Source of the DNA: Candidatus Poseidonia sp.
GTDB lineage: Archaea; Thermoplasmatota; Poseidoniia; Poseidoniales; Poseidoniaceae
Reading direction: 5' to 3'
DNA length: 64,000 bases
NCBI GenBank assembly: GCA_016778305.1
Contig: JADHPT010000008.1
Span: 22,560 to 86,559, forward strand
Shown in pieces: positions 35,101 through 42,955 of this stretch (its first letter is position 1; each line of letters opens with the position of its first letter). Below the pieces are notes generated by a model. The model saw only the letters and a program-made list of their open reading frames with translations. It was not told where the DNA came from and did no database searches. The translations under genes and the position numbers were made by a program.

Positions 35101-37270
35101 AGTGTTGACTTGGCGTCAGTACTGCTTGAGTGCCTCGCATGTTGCCGTTTTGAAGAAGCACCGTGGCTGATGTTTGCAAGTCGATGACTTCGACGGTCAA
35201 GCCACCGCGCTCACTGGCCATGAAGGGCATAGGGATGGCTTGCATACCTCCGATATTGGCCACCGTTGTGCGGGCTTCATTCAAGCCCATCACAAAGGGA
35301 GAAGAAGCATCTGCTTGGAGATGGTGTGAGGCGTTGTAGGTAGCGCGCAAACCACCGAGGACAGCCGTTCCAGTCCCGGAAACCTCGATTCGTATTTCTG
35401 TAAACTCGGTCCCGAGGATATCAAGGGAGTTGCTCACCTGCGAAAGCTCGTCTGCCATCAACTCAAATTCGCTGACGTTCAACTGCATCACGCCAGAGGT
35501 CGTTGCATCGAAGGAACGGTTGGTGATGAAATCATTCTGAACGAAGAGAGCTACATCTCGAATCGAACCGCTTTGTGCTACGAAGGAAAATGCAAAGGAA
35601 GAGAGGTCATCTTTGGGCACCCATGCTTTGGTGACCGTTGGTGCACCGCTCACAAGTGACAGGGAAATGTGTTCCTCGCCGTTAACGAAACGATCCTGCC
35701 AGCCCCATGACCCTACACGTTCATCCACGCCGCCCCATTCGTAGCGCTCATCGAGATTGAAATCGAGAGCAGGACGAGCAGGGACTTGGCCTCCAAACAT
35801 GTCGTGGTGAAGTGAGGTCAAAGACCACGTTGTGAAGTTGCTCATGTTTCCATCGCTGGGTGGAAGAGCAACCACACGTAGTTGCATCCCAACCGTTTCG
35901 GGGGTTACGATAGGCGTGTAAGGCACGGTGATATTGGCCCATGGTTGCAGCGGATGGTGGCGGACTTGGAGTTGAGCATCGGTCATGGTACCGTCAACTT
36001 TGGCATCGTAGACCGGAGCATTGGCGAGGAACCAAGGCGACACAAGGCTCGTATTCGCAGTGCCAATAACGCCGTTCAGCGGAGAATAGGTTGAACCGTT
36101 GAGCACCCACCCTCGCTGGTCTGGAGGTGTGTGGAAGGATTCACGTGCTGATCCGTCACCAGCGATTGAATGAACGGCAGGCATGCCGTTGACGCTTGCA
36201 GCAAATTCGAGATGGAGACGGAATTCATCCACGGTTTGGTAGTCCAAGAGGTTGAGAGGGACCACCATCTCATTGGTACCGTGCATTCCAGGGATGACTT
36301 CACCCGCTGGGTTGAGGATCGACCAGTTCAGGAAGGCATCAGGTGGAACGGTGGCTTCGATGTACAAGGGAGCGTAGGTGTCTGCAGCGAGTGGTTGAGT
36401 GGTTCCAGCCTTGGAGCCCATGGTCGGGCTGGTCCAGTTGGAAGCAGGCGGTGTTGCGATGTGAACGTCATCAACGAACCAATAGTCGCAACAGGTTGAA
36501 CTGCCACTGGTTTGATGGATTCTGAATTGTGAATTGGTGTGCAGAGCCGCTGCGGGTAAGGTCGTCATGTATTGGAAATTAGTCGTTTGTGTCCCGCCTC
36601 CACTGAAGGTGTTGAAGGTGGTCCACGAGCCGGTCGCTGTCTTGTACTGGAATTGCAGGTCCTCTCCAGAATCAGGCATCTCTCCACATCCACTGCGGCC
36701 TTCGTGGACCCAAGCGTGGAAGGGTATGTTCACGCCACCTGCCAAATTGACCGTGGGTGAGGTACCGTAGGTTGACCCCGCATAGGTTCGTAGCGAGCCA
36801 CCACTTGAGCCGTTGTATCCACACGCAGGAGAGGTGACACGTGCCGTGTATGAGTTGGTGAATGTCCAACCCTGATTGTTGGTGTTAAAGTCCCAAAGGA
36901 CACCTGAAGAGGTCCCTGAGAGGGCGCCATTGACAACAGATGAGCCGTTTTGGATGGCATCAGGATGATTCCAATCTGCTGCTTCATCCCAAACAAAACC
37001 CGATTGTGTTGGCAAAATTTTTGGTTTGAAGTTAAATTCTGCACTGACCAGAGGTTCGTTGTTGGGTACGTCGAGTTTGAATGCGTTATTCGCTGTGGTG
37101 GTAAGCGTGAGGTCCATGTCGCCTCCCTCGCCAACGGCGTAGGGAGATTCTTCTTGTTCAAGGGACTGGACTCTATTCTCCGCTGTGATATCTATCAAAG
37201 ATATCCAGCTACTTGCCATCAAAAGGCCAACAAGAAGCAGAGCAATGCCGTGGACGCGCCTCCCCGTCAT
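32189..37270 (-). CDS. giant surface protein with jelly-roll and Ig-like domains and Trp-rich tail
   Basis: 1693 residues from ATG 37268-37270 (MTGRRVHGIALLL). A signal or anchor helix (HGIALLLVGLLMASSWISLI) comes first. Residues about 90-260 form a MAM/reelin-like jelly roll with paired cysteines (SPACGYNGSSGGSLR, HEGRSGCGEMPDSGEDL, STCCDYWFVDDVHI). Many beta-sandwich modules follow. Near the C-terminus a single helix (AVTALLFLSIVVTLLLW) leads to a cytosolic tail with a run of eight Asp and a Trp-rich motif (DGYWWYHDKDTNEWWY). Topology: large outside region, one anchor, short inside tail. Function unknown; cell-surface binding is likely. It overlaps no other gene; divergent from ileS. Confidence 0.8.
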   Translation of the reverse strand: MTGRRVHGIALLLVGLLMASSWISLIDITAENRVQSLEQEESPYAVGEGGDMDLTLTTTANNAFKLDVPNNEPLVSAEFNFKPKILPTQSGFVWDEAADWNHPDAIQNGSSVVNGALSGTSSGVLWDFNTNNQGWTFTNSYTARVTSPACGYNGSSGGSLRTYAGSTYGTSPTVNLAGGVNIPFHAWVHEGRSGCGEMPDSGEDLQFQYKTATGSWTTFNTFSGGGTQTTNFQYMTTLPAAALHTNSQFRIHQTSGSSTCCDYWFVDDVHIATPPASNWTSPTMGSKAGTTQPLAADTYAPLYIEATVPPDAFLNWSILNPAGEVIPGMHGTNEMVVPLNLLDYQTVDEFRLHLEFAASVNGMPAVHSIAGDGSARESFHTPPDQRGWVLNGSTYSPLNGVIGTANTSLVSPWFLANAPVYDAKVDGTMTDAQLQVRHHPLQPWANITVPYTPIVTPETVGMQLRVVALPPSDGNMSNFTTWSLTSLHHDMFGGQVPARPALDFNLDERYEWGGVDERVGSWGWQDRFVNGEEHISLSLVSGAPTVTKAWVPKDDLSSFAFSFVAQSGSIRDVALFVQNDFITNRSFDATTSGVMQLNVSEFELMADELSQVSNSLDILGTEFTEIRIEVSGTGTAVLGGLRATYNASHHLQADASSPFVMGLNEARTTVANIGGMQAIPMPFMASERGGLTVEVIDLQTSATVLLQNGNMRGTQAVLTPSQHWQTIETEYQVFGGSITHYRLDVFSKTNQATWLFPASGGTPAGLGDADLVELHPDSPIETLVDGSTVTANITFRLRPMWDDEMQLTTTSRLVLQSGVISIPFSHTWGDLNNQGYENDLEIKAMTFSDANGPMLSTRQYLQGGESMNLSVEIGFEGLSSAGAFVDGDAELTLYRDGSAVMNTTELDGIYWNITETIPFTYGDVTWTVRLVSLNGSTIIEPTEWARTFTVDSVKPRVIDTSMYQYDHRTPSPTQILQVTIMDQPILPAAMNAMVWKEWVDDDNLNGWPDEGEYSATPMLLPSDRTALTGIYTLMMDDTSGSLGQKVAVYLEGTDPSGYPIQHGGSAEEGQQLTIYQLAVDGAPTLDPDAFSWSDGRKSWLHPGQPYQLDVKITEPNGGADLDTVEVMLASNQGSDTMSIIWNFETGNCTTESIHISIEDCTMMGENGVAGPFEKDMLLQIDLTFGWNTPDIGDNRREPAILVIDRAGQEESRNFPEHRWRFSAGLSIPEESVNLFLTRGSFLGDGARVTPLTPMEISGGLVFAETSTVPVFDCDVHLLFAGSTYTATAYGGIWSTPLEAPATSGALPLTWEVGCLEGQGVDLTNKESSVKWILVDGTGPNPVEILSPRPLAILGGEGHEVRIIIEELGGLDVQSLELVWVVEDFETRDTIRSGRQALNLIGTELDGLRLELSTEMDLSEITDSMLIDRMVVKIYVEGRDLAGNEVTGLNGGVSGTSIATWNMKWLQPEFSVSPSSMTYSRLLLEVGDTTSIQLEVENIGTLEGSVDVVFESVELDGTRSEIQRTSVTADAGGVGIVTLDWGPVRPGVQWIEATLDNGAMSSGPIVDVRVSEELSFTEKVFGDVNPAIGAVTALLFLSIVVTLLLWLKRMTVNQGSKIAYDWDEYSEELEDDDDDDDDEVEQSVVSTAAAVSTSTSTEEETDWVMGSDGYWWYHDKDTNEWWYKDEHGEIVKHP

Positions 37271-37437
37271 GGCCGTCGGTGTGCATTGAAGGACTTGAAG
37301 GATACGCCTCCATTTTATCTCCATTCTTCAGGGCATATCAGCGCGATGATGTTGACAGAGGCGAGCAACCGAACGACCGGCCAAAAAAGAGTAACTTCGG
37401 GAGTGATATTCAAAACGAGACCCACGGTGGAACCAAC
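37271..37437. promoter_or_regulatory. divergent intergenic region, surface protein / ileS
   Basis: 167 bases, the longest gap in the window. Both flanking genes start here, so two promoters are expected. I see AT-rich patches (around 37313-37320 and 37405-37415) but no TATA box at a convincing distance from either chosen start. Open frames running through it are extensions of the neighbours without family character. Confidence 0.3.
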
Positions 37438-40400
37438 ATGGCTCGCCCAACCTCGGCTGGTGAATTGGACGCTGTGGCACTGGAAACAGCGCTCTTAGAC
37501 CAGTGGAAGCAAGAAAACGCCTTCCAAGCCTCGATTGAATCCCGACGAAACGGTGCTCCGTTCATCTTCCTTGAAGGCCCGCCGACTGCCAATGGCAAAC
37601 CTGGCATTCACCACGTTGTGGCTCGAACCTACAAGGATCTCGTATGCCGTTGGAAGACCATGGAGGGATTCTTGGTTGAACGAAAAGGCGGTTGGGATAC
37701 CCACGGATTACCCGTTGAGATCGAAGTGCAGAAGCGTTTGGATCTCATGAGCAATGAACAAATCGAAGCCTTTGGAATGGACGCCTTCAACCAAGCCTGT
37801 CGGGAATCGGTCTGGACGTACGAAGCAGCCTGGAGAGAAATGACCGAACGCATGGCTTACTGGGTCGATTTAGACAACCCCTACGTGACATTGCACAACG
37901 ATTATGTTGAATCATGTTGGTGGGCACTCAAGCAAATGTTCGACAAGGGTTTGCTCTATCGAGGCCACAAAGTCCTGCCTTATTGCCCTCAAACTGGAAC
38001 CTCGTATTCGAGTCACGAAGTCGCACTTGGATACAAGGAAGTTGAGGAACCGTCAGTCTACGTCAAATTCAAGCTCATTGATGACGATGCTTCCATCCTC
38101 GCATGGACCACCACGCCGTGGACACTTCCAGGCAACGTCGGCCTTGCAGTTGGTCCAGACGTCACCTACGTTCGTTGCCGAATCAAAGAAGCGGCTGGTG
38201 AATCGTGGGAAGGTGCAGGCGGTGCTGATATTGGCGAAGAAATCATTCTGGCCAAGGACCTGATGAAAGAAGTCCTCCGTCACCACGTTGACATCATTGA
38301 GGAATTCCCCGGCTCATCCCTTGTCGGTCAAGCCTATGAATCACTCTTCCCAGAAGCGGTACCTCGAGGCGAATCAACCACTGCATGGACGGTGCTTGAG
38401 GCCGATTGGGTCACGACCACCGACGGAACGGGCGTGGTTCACACAGCCGTCATGTACGGTGAAGACGATTACAATCTCGGAATGGAAGCGGGCCTGCCTG
38501 CTCACCACACCGTTGGCATGGACGGCACCTTTGTGGGCGGAACACACCCCGAACTCGACGGCAAGTATGTCAAGGATTGCGATGCTACCATCATCGCCTT
38601 GCTCAGTGCGAACGGAGGCTCCAACGGGAAAGGTCCTGACAGCGGATTGCTGTATCGAGAGAAAGCCTATCTGCACGATTATCCACACTGCTGGCGAACC
38701 GATCATCCGCTTCTCTACTACGCCATGGACTCATGGTTTGTTCGTATGACGGCAGTGAAAGAAAAATTGCTTGAATTCAACGATAACGTTGAGTGGGCAC
38801 CCGATTGGGTTGGCGAAGGGCGCTTTGGGGAGTGGCTTCGCAACGTCAAAGACTGGGCGATTTCAAGAGAGCGCTACTGGGGAACACCTCTCCCAGTATG
38901 GCGCAGTGAGGAAGGCGACATGAAATGCGTTGGTTCGATCGAAGAATTACAAGCAGAGGTCGCCAAGGCAGTTGCTGCTGGCATTGAGAATCCCGAATGC
39001 CCCGACGATGTGGACCTTCACCGACCTGTTGTCGACAATTACACCCTCGTTTCTGATGATGGAACACCAATGCATCGTGAGCCATTCGTCATGGATTGTT
39101 GGTTTGACTCAGGCTGCGCACCTTTTGCTCAGTGGCATCATCCATTCGATGGCGGTGAGCGATTCAACGCCTCCTTCCCCGTGGACTATATCTGCGAAGG
39201 TGTTGACCAAACCCGTGGGTGGTTCTACACCCTACTGGCTGTTTCAGCTACTGTTTTTGACAGCATGGCCTACAAACGATGTCTTTCGCTCGGTTTGATT
39301 CTGGATGCGGAGGGCAAAAAAATGTCCAAGTCTCGTGGCAATATCGTTGACCCGTGGGACCATTTCAACCGAGAGGGAGCCGATGCTACTCGCTGGTATA
39401 TGGTGACCGCAGGGGCTCCTTGGAATCCTTTGAAATTCGACTCGAATGGAGTACGTGAGACCTATGCCAAAATGTTCCTAACGCTTTGGAACGTCTACAA
39501 ATTCCACGTCGATTACGCAGCACTTGATGGCTTTGACCCGCTCAAGAGTGAATCCCCAGTTGAGCATCGAAGTGAATTGGACCGATGGATTCTTTCACGC
39601 CTGCACACCGTGGCGCAAGACTATCATGATGGCTTCGTCAACTGGCAGTATCACAAGGCCTGCCGTGACCTCGAGGACTTCGTTGTTAACGACCTGTCGA
39701 ACTGGTACGTCCGCCGAAGCCGACGCCGTCTATGGGACGAGGCTGAAAGCGGAGACAAACTTGCATGCCAGCACACGCTTCATGAAGTGCTGACAACCTT
39801 GTGCAAACTCGTCGCCCCAGTTTCACCCTTCATGGTGGATACCATCCACCGAAATCTCAACGGGAATTCAGTCCACCAAGCGGATTGGCCAGTGGGCGTC
39901 CCAGGTTCCATTGACGGAGCAACCGCTGATGCTTGGGATGAAGTGGCTGCTAAAGCGACTGCAACACTCCCCCCTCAGGATCTTGCATTGGAAGCGACGA
40001 TGACCCTCATCAGAGAACTTGCTGAAGCCGGTCGCCGGATTCGCATTGAGTTCGGTCGCCGTCAACGACTGCCTTGTGCACAGGGATGGATTGTTGCAGG
40101 GCCTGACCTCGCTGGTTTCCACGACCTCCTCGCTGAAGAGTTGAACGTCGAGAGCATTCATGTTGAGAACGATCTCGATCGTTTCCAGCGAATTGAATTA
40201 GCCCCTAATTTCCGGGCACTTGCCCCGAAAGCACGTGCTCAGGTCAACGATGTCGCAGCGGCGATCAAGGGTGCAGAAGATCCAGAAGCCATGCTTCAGG
40301 CAATTCGAAACGGCGGAGCTGATGTCCTCGGTGTGACCGTTGAAGAAAGTGATGTTGAAGTCAAGCGGGTTGAACGTCCTGGATTTGCAGCACAAACCGT

Positions 40401-40728
40401 CGAAGTTGGCGAAGGTGAAACGGCTATGCATGTGAGTTTGGTTCTGGACATGAACGATACACCTGCCCTCCTCTCAAAGGGAATAGCCCGCGACATTACA
40501 CGCCGAGTACAAGCCAAGCGAAAGGCGTTGGATTTGGCCATTGAAGCCACCATCGATCTTGAAGTTTGGATGGAAAACGCTCCTGAGATGTTGGAAGAGG
40601 ACGAGGCATGGGTCGCCAGTGAAACCAGATCGGCGGGTTGCATCTTCCATCCCCAAGGAAGCAATCCTCCAAGCGATGCTGAAACCTTCGAAGTTGACGG
40701 CACAATCGTGTCCTTCACCGTATCATGA
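37438..40728 (+). CDS. ileS: isoleucyl-tRNA synthetase
   Basis: 1096 residues from ATG 37438 (MARPTSAGELD). The frame is open further upstream but conserved sequence begins only after this Met. Class I signatures: PPTANGKPGIHH in the HIGH position, WDTHGLPVE, the CP1 editing domain entry AWTTTPWTLPGNVGL, VDQTRGWFYTLLA and the KMSKS loop KKMSKSRGNIVDP. The anticodon-binding region (LSNWYVRRSRRRLWD) and a C-terminal domain typical of archaeal/eukaryotic-type enzymes follow. It charges tRNA-Ile and edits valine. Nine bases separate it from the next gene. Confidence 0.97.
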   Translation: MARPTSAGELDAVALETALLDQWKQENAFQASIESRRNGAPFIFLEGPPTANGKPGIHHVVARTYKDLVCRWKTMEGFLVERKGGWDTHGLPVEIEVQKRLDLMSNEQIEAFGMDAFNQACRESVWTYEAAWREMTERMAYWVDLDNPYVTLHNDYVESCWWALKQMFDKGLLYRGHKVLPYCPQTGTSYSSHEVALGYKEVEEPSVYVKFKLIDDDASILAWTTTPWTLPGNVGLAVGPDVTYVRCRIKEAAGESWEGAGGADIGEEIILAKDLMKEVLRHHVDIIEEFPGSSLVGQAYESLFPEAVPRGESTTAWTVLEADWVTTTDGTGVVHTAVMYGEDDYNLGMEAGLPAHHTVGMDGTFVGGTHPELDGKYVKDCDATIIALLSANGGSNGKGPDSGLLYREKAYLHDYPHCWRTDHPLLYYAMDSWFVRMTAVKEKLLEFNDNVEWAPDWVGEGRFGEWLRNVKDWAISRERYWGTPLPVWRSEEGDMKCVGSIEELQAEVAKAVAAGIENPECPDDVDLHRPVVDNYTLVSDDGTPMHREPFVMDCWFDSGCAPFAQWHHPFDGGERFNASFPVDYICEGVDQTRGWFYTLLAVSATVFDSMAYKRCLSLGLILDAEGKKMSKSRGNIVDPWDHFNREGADATRWYMVTAGAPWNPLKFDSNGVRETYAKMFLTLWNVYKFHVDYAALDGFDPLKSESPVEHRSELDRWILSRLHTVAQDYHDGFVNWQYHKACRDLEDFVVNDLSNWYVRRSRRRLWDEAESGDKLACQHTLHEVLTTLCKLVAPVSPFMVDTIHRNLNGNSVHQADWPVGVPGSIDGATADAWDEVAAKATATLPPQDLALEATMTLIRELAEAGRRIRIEFGRRQRLPCAQGWIVAGPDLAGFHDLLAEELNVESIHVENDLDRFQRIELAPNFRALAPKARAQVNDVAAAIKGAEDPEAMLQAIRNGGADVLGVTVEESDVEVKRVERPGFAAQTVEVGEGETAMHVSLVLDMNDTPALLSKGIARDITRRVQAKRKALDLAIEATIDLEVWMENAPEMLEEDEAWVASETRSAGCIFHPQGSNPPSDAETFEVDGTIVSFTVS

Positions 40729-40737
40729 GGCGAGTTT

Positions 40738-41502
40738 GTGCGCGTGGTATCACTCGTTCCCAGCCTTACGTTAACGCTCTTTGACCTTGGACTCGATGCT
40801 TCGTCCATCGTTGGAAGAACACCGTGGTGCATTCACCCAGCAGACCAGGTCAACAAGGTACCCGTTGTGGGCGGGACGAAAACCCCCACTCGTTCAAAGA
40901 TCATTCAGGCTCAGCCTGACCTCGTTGTTCTTGACCGGGATGAAAATCCCAAAGCAATTTACGAATGGTGTCAAGAGCAAGGCTTTGCTACCTTCGTGTG
41001 TGATGTTAAACATCCCAGCGATGTTCCCGCTATGTTACGCGAACTTTCGATGGCCGTCAACTGTGAAACAAAAGGAGCAGCCATGGCTAGAGAACTCGAA
41101 GAAACGCTGACATCCTTGCCTCCAAGAGGCGAGGAAAAGGCACTGCCGATCATTTGGCACGAACCTTTGATGGCAGCAAACGCAACAACCTACGCTGGAG
41201 GAATGATTTCTTGCCTTGGTTTTGACGTTGTGAACGTAGACCCTCACGGGAATGGCTACCCCGAAGTGACACCTGCCTCGATAAAGCAGCACGATATAGG
41301 CCATCTCTTCTTCTCGAGTGAACCCTATGAATTCAATCGTGAGGAAGGCGAACATGTCGCTGATGAAGTCGAAGCCATCGGTGGTAAACGTCCATTGGTA
41401 CACCTCATCGACGGGGAGGCACTCACTTGGATGGGCAGTCACACAAATGAGGGATTGAAACATCTCCTCAACCTGCGAGGCGAACTTGGCCTCCACCGAT
41501 GA
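40738..41502 (+). CDS. periplasmic-binding-protein-like (BtuF/FhuD fold) protein without signal peptide
   Basis: 254 residues from GTG 40738. The chain begins directly with the first strand of the class III binding fold (VVSLVPSLTLTLFDLG) and shows the family's GRTPWCIHP, VVGGTKTPTRSKIIQAQPDLVVLD and the second lobe with YAGGMISCLGF and HLFFSSEPYEF. Such proteins normally bind cobalamin, haem or siderophore outside the cell and feed an ABC transporter. Here there is no signal peptide, lipobox or transporter gene nearby, so it is probably cytosolic and may bind a corrinoid or metal complex. It is cotranscribed with ileS by position. Confidence 0.72.
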   Translation: MRVVSLVPSLTLTLFDLGLDASSIVGRTPWCIHPADQVNKVPVVGGTKTPTRSKIIQAQPDLVVLDRDENPKAIYEWCQEQGFATFVCDVKHPSDVPAMLRELSMAVNCETKGAAMARELEETLTSLPPRGEEKALPIIWHEPLMAANATTYAGGMISCLGFDVVNVDPHGNGYPEVTPASIKQHDIGHLFFSSEPYEFNREEGEHVADEVEAIGGKRPLVHLIDGEALTWMGSHTNEGLKHLLNLRGELGLHR

Positions 41503-41560
41503 AAGACTGACCACATCATCGAAGCGACGCCTTCAAATCACGCCGCAACGACGCACCCCC

Positions 41561-42955
41561 ATGCAACGCCTCTTCCTCTGTTGTGCCATGGCCTTGTCCA
41601 TGGTGCTGGCAGGTTGTTTTGGAGACGGAAGTTCGGTGGTAGAACAAGAAGAGGTCGTCGCCATCTGGGAATCCTACGAGCGGATTGACCCACAAGCACA
41701 CGAGGTTGAACGTCAATTCATCACCATTGACCTCAATACAAATACCAGTACGAATACAACGTGGGCTGTGTTTGATGCCACCTACGGGGGCAATTGTTGT
41801 GAGCACTATCTCGCCACATCCATCGAAGGGCAGATTCTCAATATTGGAGGCGAATACCCCGTCTATTCGGCTGACAGAGGCCACGAATGGGACACCTACA
41901 TACCACCTGCTTTGCCCGACACACAGTGCAGAACCTTCGTTCCAACCAACCCTGGCCAAGAAGGACTTGGAGAGGGCAGTATTGTCCAAGCAACGAATGG
42001 TGACATCATTTCAATGTCCTGGTACCCCTACGTCGGTGGAGATTTGAAACTCGACAAGTTCTATGCCATTCTCTATGATGAATCCGAAGATGAATGGAAG
42101 TGGTGTTACAACCGAATCACAGAACCCTTCTACGACAGGTCGTGGCAAGTTGAGGTCATTGGCCCGATTTCATCATCGCTTGGCGATGGAGAGTGGGCGA
42201 GCATCGTGGTATCGAATTTCTGGCATCAAACACAAAATGCTGGAGGACAGATCAGCGTTGACGGATTGAATTACTATCCATTCCAATTCCCTGGACGGGA
42301 CGGTGGTGACCCGGCGATTGAACTCGACCTCAACTTCACAGGAGCAGATCTCCCTGCTTATTGGGATGTTAACAAGCCGCACAAAGAAATGAGAGCCTTC
42401 CCTCTGCCAAGTGGTGGATTGGTCTTCCCGTCCTACTACGATAACGGCAATGCTGCCTACATGGACACCAGCCTCTCCTGGAATGAATTGGAAATCCAAT
42501 TCCCTTCGGAGTACTGCCAAATTGACAGGGCTGGAACACTGCATTGTGTCCTGAATTCGGGAACCAGTTTCACACATTACATGTCGCGTGACGGTGCGTT
42601 GACGTGGTCAAACTATACCTACGACCTGGCAGCGACCGCTTCTGAAATTGAAGAATGGGAGTTCCAAAGCAACGGTGAGCTCGATCTCTTCGTACTCAAT
42701 GTACGCTACCAGTCCATTGGTGGGCCCGATGTTGACACCGTCTACCACGTACGGGGATACATGGAGGATATGTCACCCGATACATTGACCTATATCGGCC
42801 AGGGAGATTTAGACTCAACATCTGGAGCAGGAAATGACATTCGCTTTGATTTTGCATCCTTAGGAATTCTCAATGATGGAGGCGTCGTGGTCGCATATCA
42901 CGATTCAACAGACCCAGATCCGCTCTTTGCGGTCGAACTCGAATTGCCCAACTGA
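41561..42955 (+). CDS. secreted lipoprotein, sialidase/BNR-like beta repeats
   Basis: 464 residues from ATG 41561 (MQRLFLCCAMALSM). Lipobox VLAGCF gives a lipidated Cys after a short signal; the longer frame upstream is rejected because it buries the signal. The body is beta-rich, with recurring Trp/Asp-box-like pieces (DRGHEWDTYIPPA, YMDTSLSWNELEI, MSRDGALTWSNYTYD) similar to the SxDxGxTW boxes of sialidase-type propellers, plus several cysteines (GGNCCEHYLATS). I see no sialidase active-site arginine set, so it may be a binding propeller. It ends one base before the convergent MutS-family gene. Confidence 0.7.
   Translation: MQRLFLCCAMALSMVLAGCFGDGSSVVEQEEVVAIWESYERIDPQAHEVERQFITIDLNTNTSTNTTWAVFDATYGGNCCEHYLATSIEGQILNIGGEYPVYSADRGHEWDTYIPPALPDTQCRTFVPTNPGQEGLGEGSIVQATNGDIISMSWYPYVGGDLKLDKFYAILYDESEDEWKWCYNRITEPFYDRSWQVEVIGPISSSLGDGEWASIVVSNFWHQTQNAGGQISVDGLNYYPFQFPGRDGGDPAIELDLNFTGADLPAYWDVNKPHKEMRAFPLPSGGLVFPSYYDNGNAAYMDTSLSWNELEIQFPSEYCQIDRAGTLHCVLNSGTSFTHYMSRDGALTWSNYTYDLAATASEIEEWEFQSNGELDLFVLNVRYQSIGGPDVDTVYHVRGYMEDMSPDTLTYIGQGDLDSTSGAGNDIRFDFASLGILNDGGVVVAYHDSTDPDPLFAVELELPN

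Noticed and set aside
37213..37437. 75-codon N-terminal extension of ileS
   Set aside because: Runs across the divergent promoter region into the neighbouring gene and lacks family sequence; the ATG at 37438 is a natural start.
41561..42955. Calling the lipoprotein a sialidase
   Set aside because: Asp-box-like repeats occur in many propellers; the catalytic arginines and Tyr/Glu pair could not be found.
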